Source: Roseiarcus sp050015935 (GTDB taxonomy: Bacteria > Pseudomonadota > Alphaproteobacteria > Rhizobiales > Beijerinckiaceae). Taken from it: 5,653 nucleotides of DNA. Location: contig JBEKAL010000251.1 of assembly GCA_050015935.1 (NCBI GenBank), positions 1 through 5,653 on the forward strand, in the 5' to 3' direction. The notes under the pieces are model-generated. The model saw nothing but the letters and a program-made list of their open reading frames with translations, did no database searches and had not been told where the DNA came from. Position numbers and translations under genes: made by a program. Below, piece by piece: positions 1 to 5,532 of the stretch; within the stretch, counting starts at the first letter, position 1; the number at the start of each line of letters is the position of its first letter.

Positions 1-49
1 GCCGGCGAACCAGCGCTTCCTTCTCTTCCCTCGACAAAAGACGCGGCAT
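1..49 (-). CDS. Partial N-terminus of a probable IS-encoded protein
   Basis: A minus-strand reading frame runs off the left edge; only its first 16 codons are present, reading MPRLLSREEKEALVRR from an ATG. A strong Shine-Dalgarno sequence (AAGGAG, 63-68) lies 13 nt before this ATG, but only 7 nt before an in-frame TTG at 53-55 (TTG AAG ATG), so the true start may be two codons earlier. The charged start with SREEKEALVRR resembles the first helix of small helix-turn-helix proteins encoded by insertion sequences (transposase OrfA or IS66-type accessory proteins). A TG-ended, IS-terminus-like sequence lies about 50 nt upstream. Sixteen residues cannot decide the family, and a different small DNA-binding protein is possible. 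Confidence 0.4.
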   Translation of the reverse strand, partial: MPRLLSREEKEALVRR

Positions 50-62
50 CTTCAATTCCAAG

Positions 63-68
63 CTCCTT
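63..68 (-). promoter_or_regulatory. Shine-Dalgarno site of the left-edge frame
   Basis: The minus strand reads AAGGAG here. Spacing is 7 nt to an in-frame TTG (53-55) and 13 nt to the ATG (47-49). By spacing alone TTG is the better start, which would add two residues before the ATG-encoded methionine. Confidence 0.5.
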
Positions 69-93
69 CTCACGAAGCCTGTCACTGAATTAG

Positions 94-116
94 CCGTGTC
101 GCACTTTCGGGGTCCA
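94..116 (-). mobile_element. Probable outer end of an insertion sequence
   Basis: Read on the minus strand, the stretch begins TGGACCCCGAAA and continues GTGCGACACGG. This is the kind of TG-starting terminal inverted repeat found in IS3-like elements, and it lies about 45-70 nt before an inward-pointing frame with a good ribosome binding site, which is the usual arrangement. If correct, the element occupies 1-116 and continues left of the window. The other terminus and the target duplication are not visible, so family and completeness are unknown. Placing the tip at 116 is a judgement from the TG rule. Confidence 0.4.
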
Positions 117-288
117 CTCCAATACTCAATCCCTTTATAGCTCGGCGTCCGCTCGCCAGCAAAACACTCGCCGCGCGACGAGGCGGCGGACACTCGTCAC
201 GCAAGCCCTTGAAAGCAAACACACGCGCCCGAAAACGGCGCCGGCTTTGGCCGCTTCTTGCGACGGCGCGCGACCGGCACCGCCCCGC
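117..288. other. Gene-free stretch between IS end and solute-binding gene
   Basis: No supportable reading frame lies here. Two weak inverted repeats are present. GTCCGC at 147-152 and CGCC at 154-157 pair with GGCG (182-185) and GCGGAC (186-191), leaving T153 bulged and a 24-nt loop. GCGCC at 225-229 pairs with GGCGC at 237-241 across a 7-nt loop. Both lie downstream of the solute-binding protein gene (minus strand), but neither is followed by a clear T-tract, so I do not call an intrinsic terminator. Confidence 0.4.
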
Positions 289-1140
289 TCAGTAGAACCC
301 CACCGGAAAATACTTGAGATAGATCTCCGCGTAGACGCCGCGCGCCGAAAGACGCGCCAGCGCCCAATCCATCGCGCGGCGCAAGTCGGCGTCCTCCTTG
401 CGCACGGCGATGCCGACGCCTTCGCCGAAAAAGCGGCTCTCGGTGTAGGGCCCGCCCTTGAAGACGCAGCAATCGCCCGACGATTCCCCGGCGAGCCAGA
501 CCGCGAGCGACAAGCCGTCGGCGAAGGCGGCGTCGACCGCGCCCGCCTTCAAAGCGTCGTGCAGCGCGGCGAAGCTCGGATAGGTCTTCAGCGTCGCGCC
601 GGGGAAGAAGGTCGCGAGATAGGATTGGTGCGCCGAGCCGGCGACGACGCCTATCGCTTTGCCGGCGAGCGTGGCCGGCGTCGCGTCGGAGAGCGGCGAA
701 TCCTTGCGCGCCGCGAACCGCGCCGGCGTCTGATAATAAGGCTGGGTGAAATCGATCCGCGCGCGCGCGGCCGCGCTCGCGGCGATCGAGGCGATCGCGG
801 CGTCGCCCTTGCCCGTCTCCAGCGAGTCGATCAACGTGTCCCAGCGGCGCGCCTGGATGGTGCAGCCGATGTGCAGCTCCTCGCAGATCGCGCGCGCGAT
901 GTCGACGTTGAACCCCGAGAGCGAGCCGTCGGCGAGCGCGAAGTTCAGCGGCGGATAATCGTCGTCGGTGAGGAAGCGGATCGCGCGCAGCGCCGAAAGG
1001 TCCGGGCGCTCCAGGTGCAGGCCGGGGTCCCAGAAGCTCGGCGCCGGCCCGCGCTCGGCCGCTTCGGCCGACTTCGGCGCAAGGCAGGCGGCCAGGACCA
1101 GCATCGCGAAAATATTATAATGGCGCCGCCGAATCCACAT
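289..1140 (-). CDS. Exported solute-binding protein, family 3 (SBP_bac_3)
   Basis: A 283-residue periplasmic ligand-binding protein of the type that delivers amino acids or small organic solutes to ABC permeases. The N-terminus is a basic stretch (WIRRRH) and a hydrophobic core ending in LAAC (16-19), which fits a lipobox; an alternative signal peptidase I site follows SAEA (24-27). Family landmarks are FLTDDDYPPLNF (56-67), the signature-like GFNVDIARAICEEL (76-89), W100 with GKGDAAIASIA (110-120), DFTQPYY (130-136), and a C-terminal GVGIAVRKED...RGVYAEIYLKYF typical of the second lobe. Length is normal for the family. The ATG at 1138-1140 places the signal peptide correctly, though its ribosome binding site is weak. 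No permease or ATPase gene is nearby, so substrate and partner are unknown. Some family members act without transport, for example near quinoprotein dehydrogenases, and nothing here indicates that role. Confidence 0.88.
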   Translation of the reverse strand: MWIRRRHYNIFAMLVLAACLAPKSAEAAERGPAPSFWDPGLHLERPDLSALRAIRFLTDDDYPPLNFALADGSLSGFNVDIARAICEELHIGCTIQARRWDTLIDSLETGKGDAAIASIAASAAARARIDFTQPYYQTPARFAARKDSPLSDATPATLAGKAIGVVAGSAHQSYLATFFPGATLKTYPSFAALHDALKAGAVDAAFADGLSLAVWLAGESSGDCCVFKGGPYTESRFFGEGVGIAVRKEDADLRRAMDWALARLSARGVYAEIYLKYFPVGFY

Positions 1141-1272
1141 GACAAAGACGTTTCCGTAGTATTAACTATGTCTAAGGGGCGTTTTCAGCTTCGCCTTCGG
1201 GATCTTGGGAGACAGGGCGCGAAAACCAGTCGCGTTGGCGCGCCGGCTTAGTGTCGTGTCGAGTTTCGTAGC
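1141..1272. promoter_or_regulatory. Divergent intergenic region
   Basis: This 132-nt gap separates the leftward solute-binding gene from the rightward glycosyltransferase gene and should hold promoters for both. On the minus strand, CTGAAA (1183-1188) and TTAATA (1160-1165) are separated by 17 nt, about 20 nt before the ATG. This is a weak -35/-10 candidate in the only AT-rich part of the gap. No operator-like palindrome or recognisable plus-strand promoter was found. Confidence 0.35.
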
Positions 1273-3207
1273 GTGGTCGACTCGTTCAAGCAAGCAGTCG
1301 CTGGAGGCGACGCTCTGGAACGGTCCCAGGACGGACAAGACCCGTCCCGAGAGCGACGCGAACATGCGCGAAGCTCCAGCGAACGCGGCGGCGAAATCGC
1401 GCCCGAGATCGCCTTCCTCGCCAAGCAGGGCGTTGCGCCGGGCCCATTGCTCCAGGCCATGCGGGTCGCCGAACGCTGCGGGGTCAGCGCCGACGCGGCG
1501 CTGCTCGGCGAGGGCCTCATTGCCGAGGAAGTCTATTTTCGCGCCCTCGCGCGGCATCTGCGCGCCCCCTATTTCTGCGGCGAACCCGCGATCGCCGACG
1601 GCGTCGACCCCGCGCCGGCGATCGCGAGCGGAATAGCGCCGCTCGCGCCCAACGGCCTCGGCCTTCGCGCCGTCGTCGCGCCGCGCGGGGCCGCGGTCCG
1701 CTTTCTCGTCGCCGCCGCGGCGGCCGGCCGTTTGCAAGGGGGCTTGGCCATCTCATCGCCGCAGCGCCTCAGCGCCTTCGTGCGGGCGAAAACGGGTCCG
1801 CGAACGGCCGAGACGGCCGCGTGCGGCCTGGAGCGGCGCGATTCGAGCCTGTCGGCGCGTTCCGGGCTGAGCTGGGGCCAAATCGCGTGCGTCGCGGCCC
1901 TGGCGGTCGTCGGGACGACGCTGTGGCGCGTCGCTCCCGGCGTCCCGCGCGCCGCGACCTCGATTCTGCTTTGGCTGATTTTCGCAGCCTGGATCGTGGT
2001 GAGGAACCTCGCCGCCGCCGCCGCCGGCGCGACGCGCGCCGCGGCGCCGCTAGCCGACGAGGACTTGCCGGTCTATTCGATCGTCGCGCCGCTCTATCGG
2101 GAAGCGCACATGGTCCGCAAGCTGGTCAAGGCGCTCGACGCGATCGATTACCCCAGAGCGAAACTCGACGTCAAATTGGTCGTCGAGCGGCGCGACGAAG
2201 AAACCTTGGCGGCGATCGCGTCGCTGGGTCTGCCGGCGCGATATGACGTCATCGTCGCGCCTCCGGGCGAGCCTTCGACCAAGCCGCGCGCATTGAACGT
2301 CGCGTTCCCCGCCCTTCGCGGCGATTTCGTCGTCGTCTACGACGCCGAGGACGAGCCCGATCCGGATCAACTGCGCCTCGCGGCGGCGCAATTCGCCGAC
2401 GATCCCGGCCTCGATTGCCTGCAGGCGCATCTGACGATCGACAATGTCCGGGAGTCCTGGATCACCAAGATGTTCGCGATCGAATACGCGGCGTTGTTCG
2501 ATCTGATCGATCCCGGGCTCGCGGCGCTCGGGCTGCCGATCGCCCTGGGCGGGACGTCCAATCATTTCCGCGCGCGGACGCTGCGGCGCGTCGGCGGCTG
2601 GGACGCCTGGAACGTCACCGAGGACGCCGATCTCGGCGTCCGGCTCGCGCGCGAGGGCGCGCGCGTCGGCGCGCTCTCGTCGGATACGCTGGAAGAGGCG
2701 CCGAACGATCTCGGCGCTTGGTTCGGCCAACGCATGCGCTGGCAAAAAGGTTGGATGCAGACCCTGATCGTCCACTCGCGCCATCCCGTGAAGTTCTTCC
2801 GCGCGCTCGGGCCGGCGTGCGCCCTCGCCGCGGTCGCGCTGATCGCGGGCTCGGTTCTCGGCGGACTGTTCGGCCCGGCGTTGTTCATCGAGGCGCTGTG
2901 GCGCGCCTTTCGCGGCGATCTGGCGGGCGCGAACGCGTGGCGCGTCGCCGGCGACGTCGCGATCTATACGCTCACGGCGTCGGGGCTGATGACGATCCTC
3001 GTTCCCGCGCTGGTGGCGATGCGTCGACGCGGCTGGGCGGCGCTGAAGGGCGTCTTGGCGTTGCTGCCCGTCTATTACCTGCTGATCTCAGCCGCGAGTT
3101 GGGCCGCGTTGTTCGATCTCGCGATCCGGCCGTTTCATTGGGCCAAGACCGAGCACGGCCGCGCCCGCACCGCGACAGGCGAACGCGCCGGCGCGCCCGC
3201 GCGCTGA
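1273..3207 (+). CDS. Membrane glycosyltransferase family 2 with GspE-like N-terminal domain
   Basis: A 644-residue inner-membrane enzyme that probably transfers sugars from nucleotide-sugar donors into a surface glycan; the product is unknown. Residues about 45-101 resemble the N-terminal domain of type II secretion ATPases (GspE/MshEN), with GVSADAALLGEGLIAEE at 70-86. Two membrane helices follow (about 203-219 and 228-246). The cytoplasmic GT2 domain shows SIVAPLYRE (269-277), VERRDEET (304-311), KPRALN (337-342), the metal-binding DAED (357-360), GGTSNHF (426-432), TED (449-451, probable catalytic base) and QRMRW (486-490), the Q-x-x-R-W signature of processive synthases. Three C-terminal hydrophobic segments (about 513-543, 558-583, 588-617) precede RPFHWAKTEHG. 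The start is a GTG, the first possible start after an in-frame stop at 1249, but it has no clear ribosome binding site. GGAGG at 1303-1307 lies 7 nt before an in-frame CTG at 1315, so the first 14 residues are uncertain. The gene stands alone and meets the porin-like gene tail to tail. Confidence 0.88.
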   Translation: MVDSFKQAVAGGDALERSQDGQDPSRERREHARSSSERGGEIAPEIAFLAKQGVAPGPLLQAMRVAERCGVSADAALLGEGLIAEEVYFRALARHLRAPYFCGEPAIADGVDPAPAIASGIAPLAPNGLGLRAVVAPRGAAVRFLVAAAAAGRLQGGLAISSPQRLSAFVRAKTGPRTAETAACGLERRDSSLSARSGLSWGQIACVAALAVVGTTLWRVAPGVPRAATSILLWLIFAAWIVVRNLAAAAAGATRAAAPLADEDLPVYSIVAPLYREAHMVRKLVKALDAIDYPRAKLDVKLVVERRDEETLAAIASLGLPARYDVIVAPPGEPSTKPRALNVAFPALRGDFVVVYDAEDEPDPDQLRLAAAQFADDPGLDCLQAHLTIDNVRESWITKMFAIEYAALFDLIDPGLAALGLPIALGGTSNHFRARTLRRVGGWDAWNVTEDADLGVRLAREGARVGALSSDTLEEAPNDLGAWFGQRMRWQKGWMQTLIVHSRHPVKFFRALGPACALAAVALIAGSVLGGLFGPALFIEALWRAFRGDLAGANAWRVAGDVAIYTLTASGLMTILVPALVAMRRRGWAALKGVLALLPVYYLLISAASWAALFDLAIRPFHWAKTEHGRARTATGERAGAPAR

Positions 3208-3235
3208 AGCGGTTTCCGGGCGTTATTTGGCTTCA
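3205..3235. repeat. Small inverted repeat joining two convergent stop codons
   Basis: TGAAGC (3205-3210) and GCTTCA (3230-3235) form a 6-bp stem with a 19-nt loop. Each arm contains the TGA stop of one convergent gene: the glycosyltransferase on plus and the porin-like gene on minus. It might contribute to bidirectional transcription ending, but the stem is short and no T-tract follows on either strand. Confidence 0.3.
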
Positions 3236-3619
3236 AGGCTGGAAGTTGCCGCGGCCGACCTGGATGTACAGTCGCCCCGGACCCATCGGCGTATCGAAAC
3301 GGGCGTCGGCGCCGACCCCGGCTCGCGTTCGCAGCGCCGAGGCCGGCGCGGCGTCGAACGGGCCGGAATTGTGCGAGGGGTAGCGCAAGCCGCCGACGAA
3401 CTCGGCGCCGGCGCCGACATAGCCGGTGATCTTGATGCAAGCGTCCGAGCCGGAAACCGCGAAGAAGCCGTCGCCCTGCGCGCTGCAACGCGCGTCGTTC
3501 GGCTTCATCTCGGGCTGCTTCGGCATGAACGAATCGCCCGCGAACGCAGCCCCCGCGACGAGAGACGCCGCGACCGCGCACAGGGACAAACTCACTGTAG
3601 GCCGCGCAAAAGAGCTCAT
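3233..3619 (-). CDS. Short porin-like exported protein (N-terminal part of Porin_2 type)
   Basis: A 128-residue protein. From the ATG at 3617-3619 it has a clean Sec signal peptide (MSSFARPTVSLSLCAVAASLVAGAAFA, cleavage after AFA); an in-frame ATG at 3635-3637 would add six residues and fits the signal less well. The mature part has a Cys pair in a CSAQGDGFFAVSGSDACIKITGYV-type segment, the hallmark opening of alphaproteobacterial Porin_2 proteins, then AGVGADARFDTPMGPGRLYIQVGRG, which matches the following beta-strand region. It stops there with TGA, although full porins of this family are roughly three times longer. It cannot form a complete barrel alone, so it is either a decayed porin or a short porin-derived envelope protein. 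It lies 119 nt downstream of rsmE on the same strand. The signal peptide and frame are intact, which argues for recent truncation or real function. Confidence 0.65.
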   Translation of the reverse strand: MSSFARPTVSLSLCAVAASLVAGAAFAGDSFMPKQPEMKPNDARCSAQGDGFFAVSGSDACIKITGYVGAGAEFVGGLRYPSHNSGPFDAAPASALRTRAGVGADARFDTPMGPGRLYIQVGRGNFQP

Positions 3620-3738
3620 TCGATCCACTCGAACCATGGCGCGGAAAATCGTGCGACAACATGGCGGCATGAAGGCGGCGCTCACGCCGGCCAGACGGTA
3701 TCGCGCCCGTGTGACCGCCGGGCAACAGCCTCGCCGGA

Positions 3739-4482
3739 TCAACGCCAGTCGCCATATTGGCTTTGAACGAGCGCCAGGGCCGCGACCGCGGCGGTGTCGG
3801 CGCGAAGAATGCGCGGGCCGAGGCTGAGACGCAACACGCTCGGCAGGCGTCCGATCGCCTGGCGCTCGAAATCGTCGAACCCGCCCTCGGGACCGATCAG
3901 CAGCGTGACCCCCGCGCGCGGCGCGACGCTGGCGAGCGCGGCGATCGGGTTCGCCTGCGGCGCGTCCTCGTCGCAAAACACCAGCAGCCGCTCGGCGGGC
4001 CAGTCGGCGAGAACCTTTTCCAGCCGCTCCTCCGCCTCGATCTCGGGCAACCAGATCACCCCGCACTGCTCGGCCGCCTCGCGCGCGTTGGCGCGCAGGC
4101 GCTCGATATTGACGCGCGCAGCCTGCGTGCGCCGGGTGACGACCGGCCTCAGCCGGCGCGCCCCCATTTCGACCGCCTTCTGCGCGACGTAGTCGAGCCG
4201 AGCGCGCTTGAGCGGCGCGAAGAGATAGTCGACGTCGGGCGGATATTCCTGCGGCCGCGTTCGCTCGCCGATCGCCAGCGTCGTGGCTTTGCGGCCGACG
4301 GCGCCGATCGAAGCGGCGTATTCGCCGTCGCGCCCGTTGAAGGTCAGCACGCGCGCGCCCGGACCGAGCCGCAGCACGTTGGTCAGATAATTGGCCTGAT
4401 CGCGCGAAAGCGCCGCGCTCGCGCCCTCGGCGAGGTCGCCGTCGAGATAGAGACGGGGGGTGGTGAAATCGGCGCGGGCCAT
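3739..4482 (-). CDS. rsmE: 16S rRNA (uracil(1498)-N(3))-methyltransferase RsmE
   Basis: A 247-residue cytoplasmic enzyme that uses S-adenosylmethionine to methylate N3 of U1498 in helix 44 of 16S rRNA, acting on the 30S subunit. The N-terminal PUA-like part holds DFTTPRLYLDGDL (5-17) and NYLTNVLRLGPGARV (31-45). The SPOUT methyltransferase part holds KAVEMGARRLRPVVTRRTQ (102-120), EAAEQCG (135-141), the cofactor-knot motifs LLIGPEGGF (194-202) and SLGPRILRADTA (220-231). The ATG at 4480-4482 gives the usual family length and the common M-x-R-x-D-F-T-T-P-R opening. In-frame ATGs further upstream (for example 4522-4524) would add unconserved residues. No strong ribosome binding site is visible. 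The gene is divergent from the DUF1223 gene and lies upstream of the porin-like gene. Confidence 0.95.
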   Translation of the reverse strand: MARADFTTPRLYLDGDLAEGASAALSRDQANYLTNVLRLGPGARVLTFNGRDGEYAASIGAVGRKATTLAIGERTRPQEYPPDVDYLFAPLKRARLDYVAQKAVEMGARRLRPVVTRRTQAARVNIERLRANAREAAEQCGVIWLPEIEAEERLEKVLADWPAERLLVFCDEDAPQANPIAALASVAPRAGVTLLIGPEGGFDDFERQAIGRLPSVLRLSLGPRILRADTAAVAALALVQSQYGDWR

Positions 4483-4634
4483 CGCAAGGGGTCCATGAGC
4501 GGTCAGCGTGTCTCGTTCAGACATAACATGGCCGCGCGCGGCGAGGAGCGCGCGTAACGCCGGCCGGCCTCGGCGCGAAACACGGGGGAAGGCTGGCGCC
4601 GCCGTGCGGCGATTGGCCGCAGCAGGAGAATCAA
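4483..4634. promoter_or_regulatory. Divergent intergenic region between rsmE and DUF1223 gene
   Basis: A 152-nt, GC-rich gap from which rsmE is read leftward and the DUF1223 gene rightward, so promoters for both are expected here. I see no convincing -35/-10 pair on either strand and no operator-like palindrome. The only clear signal is the plus-strand ribosome binding site at its right end. Confidence 0.3.
4624..4628 (+). promoter_or_regulatory. Shine-Dalgarno site of DUF1223 gene
   Basis: AGGAG lies 6 nt before the ATG at 4635-4637. This well-spaced site fixes the start of the downstream exported protein. Confidence 0.75.
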
Positions 4635-5375
4635 ATGCGTCCGCTCCCTTCCTTGCGCGCTTTGGCGCCAATCGCTCGCGCCCGTCCGGCGCTCCAACTG
4701 GCGATCGGCTTGGCTGGCCTCGCCGCGGCGCCGGCGGGCGCCGCCGACGCCAGGCATCCGGCGGTGATCGAACTCTTCCAGAGCCAGGGATGCTCGTCGT
4801 GCCCGCCCGCCAACGCCGCCCTGATCCAGTTCTCCGCGCGTGACGACGTGCTCGCGCTGAATTTCGCCGTCGACTATTGGGATCGCTTGGGTTGGAAGGA
4901 CACGTTCGCCAAGCCCGAGTTCACTCAGAGGCAATGGGCTTACGCCCGCGCCATGGGGCAGGGGCAAGTCTACACGCCTCAGATCGTCGTCAACGGGCGC
5001 GTCGACGGCGTCGGCGCGGAGATAAGCGAAATGCGCGAATTGGCGCAGCGAACCGACCGCGGCGCGGCCGGCCCGCTCCTGACATTCGAACCCGGCGCCG
5101 TGACGATCGGCGCGGGCTGGGCGCCGCCGCGCGGCGCGGACGTCTGGCTCGCGCGCTACGACCCGCGCGTGATCGAAGTCGTGGTCCGGCATGGCGAAAA
5201 CGCCGGCCGCACGCTGCCGCACAAGAATGTGGTGCGCGAGATGACGCTCATCGGCCATTGGAGCGGGGAGGCCGAGCGCCTCGCACTGCCCAGCCCGAGC
5301 GATTCCGGGCTCGCCGACGCCATTTTGGTGCAGGCACCCGGCGCCGGCCCGATCCTGGCGGCTGCGAGGGACTGA
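4635..5375 (+). CDS. Exported DUF1223 thioredoxin-fold protein
   Basis: A 246-residue member of the DUF1223 family, whose role is not established. An N-terminal signal region is visible: arginines at 2-17, a hydrophobic core at about 20-32, and a likely cleavage after APAGA (about 36). The mature protein opens with VIELFQSQGCSSCPPANAALIQF. C53 and C56 form a CxxC as in thioredoxin-like proteins, which suggests a periplasmic redox or metal-binding role. Conserved family blocks follow: LNFAVDYWDRLGWKD (75-89), EFTQRQWAYAR (95-105), VYTPQIVVNG (112-121, with P115 in the cis-proline position of the fold) and DGVGAE. The C-terminal half is predicted beta-rich and includes VVRHGENAGRTLPHKNVVREM, also family-typical. 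Length is normal. The start is supported by an AGGAG site. No partner gene is adjacent, and the 3' side runs into a highly structured non-coding region. Confidence 0.9.
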   Translation: MRPLPSLRALAPIARARPALQLAIGLAGLAAAPAGAADARHPAVIELFQSQGCSSCPPANAALIQFSARDDVLALNFAVDYWDRLGWKDTFAKPEFTQRQWAYARAMGQGQVYTPQIVVNGRVDGVGAEISEMRELAQRTDRGAAGPLLTFEPGAVTIGAGWAPPRGADVWLARYDPRVIEVVVRHGENAGRTLPHKNVVREMTLIGHWSGEAERLALPSPSDSGLADAILVQAPGAGPILAAARD

Positions 5376-5396
5376 CGGCGACGCCCGCGCGACTGC

Positions 5397-5474
5397 GCGG
5401 CGACGGCATTACCTTGCCGCACACCTATTTCCCGTTTTACAAACAACAACAAGGAAATAGGTGTGTGTCGCCGT
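5397..5474. repeat. Three-way-junction inverted-repeat structure
   Basis: Three nested or adjacent helices close almost without unpaired bases. The outer helix is CGGCGAC (5398-5404) with GTCGCCG (5467-5473), extendable by a G-U pair (5397/5474). Inside it is a small hairpin, GGCA (5405-5408) with TGCC (5415-5418), loop TTACCT. Beside that is a perfect 13-bp helix, CACACCTATTTCC (5420-5432) with GGAAATAGGTGTG (5453-5465), around a 20-nt A-rich loop. Only G5419 and T5466 are unpaired at the junction. It begins 22 nt past the DUF1223 stop. It could be a 3' UTR RNA structure, an independent small RNA or a DNA repeat element. No T-tract follows on either strand, so it is not a typical intrinsic terminator. 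Pairing is seen directly; function is unknown. Confidence 0.6.
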
Positions 5475-5498
5475 AAGCTCTTCAAGCGGCGCGACCTT

Positions 5499-5529
5499 GA
5501 CCGGCGCCAGCCTGGCAGGGAGCGCCGTC
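5499..5529. repeat. Bulged hairpin
   Basis: GACCGGCGC (5499-5507) pairs with GCGCCGTC (5522-5529), 8 bp with one bulged C and a 14-nt loop. It sits between the three-way junction and the long palindrome. GC-rich hairpins are common by chance in such DNA, so it carries little weight alone. Confidence 0.35.
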
Positions 5530-5532
5530 GAC

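Noticed and set aside
247..1251. 334-codon plus-strand open frame opposite the solute-binding gene
   Set aside because: Its translation is arginine-rich and low-complexity, as expected for antisense frames in GC-rich DNA, and the minus-strand frame has clear family motifs throughout.
2050..2784. 244-codon minus-strand open frame inside the glycosyltransferase
   Set aside because: It overlaps the catalytic GT2 core, has no recognisable motif, and is explained by GC-rich codon bias on the opposite strand.
3757..4557. 266-codon plus-strand open frame opposite rsmE
   Set aside because: Arginine and glycine rich with no family signal, whereas rsmE on the minus strand shows all its conserved motifs.
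4503..5258. 251-codon minus-strand open frame opposite the DUF1223 gene
   Set aside because: It lies antisense to a gene with a ribosome binding site, signal peptide and conserved family blocks, and has none itself.
5420..5465. Intrinsic terminator for the DUF1223 gene
   Set aside because: The 13-bp stem is well placed, but it is AT-rich at the loop end, has a 20-nt loop and lacks a following T-tract on either strand. It fits better as part of a larger three-way junction.
5397..5474. tRNA gene
   Set aside because: The fold has three helices, not four, with no anticodon arm, T-loop consensus or CCA end.
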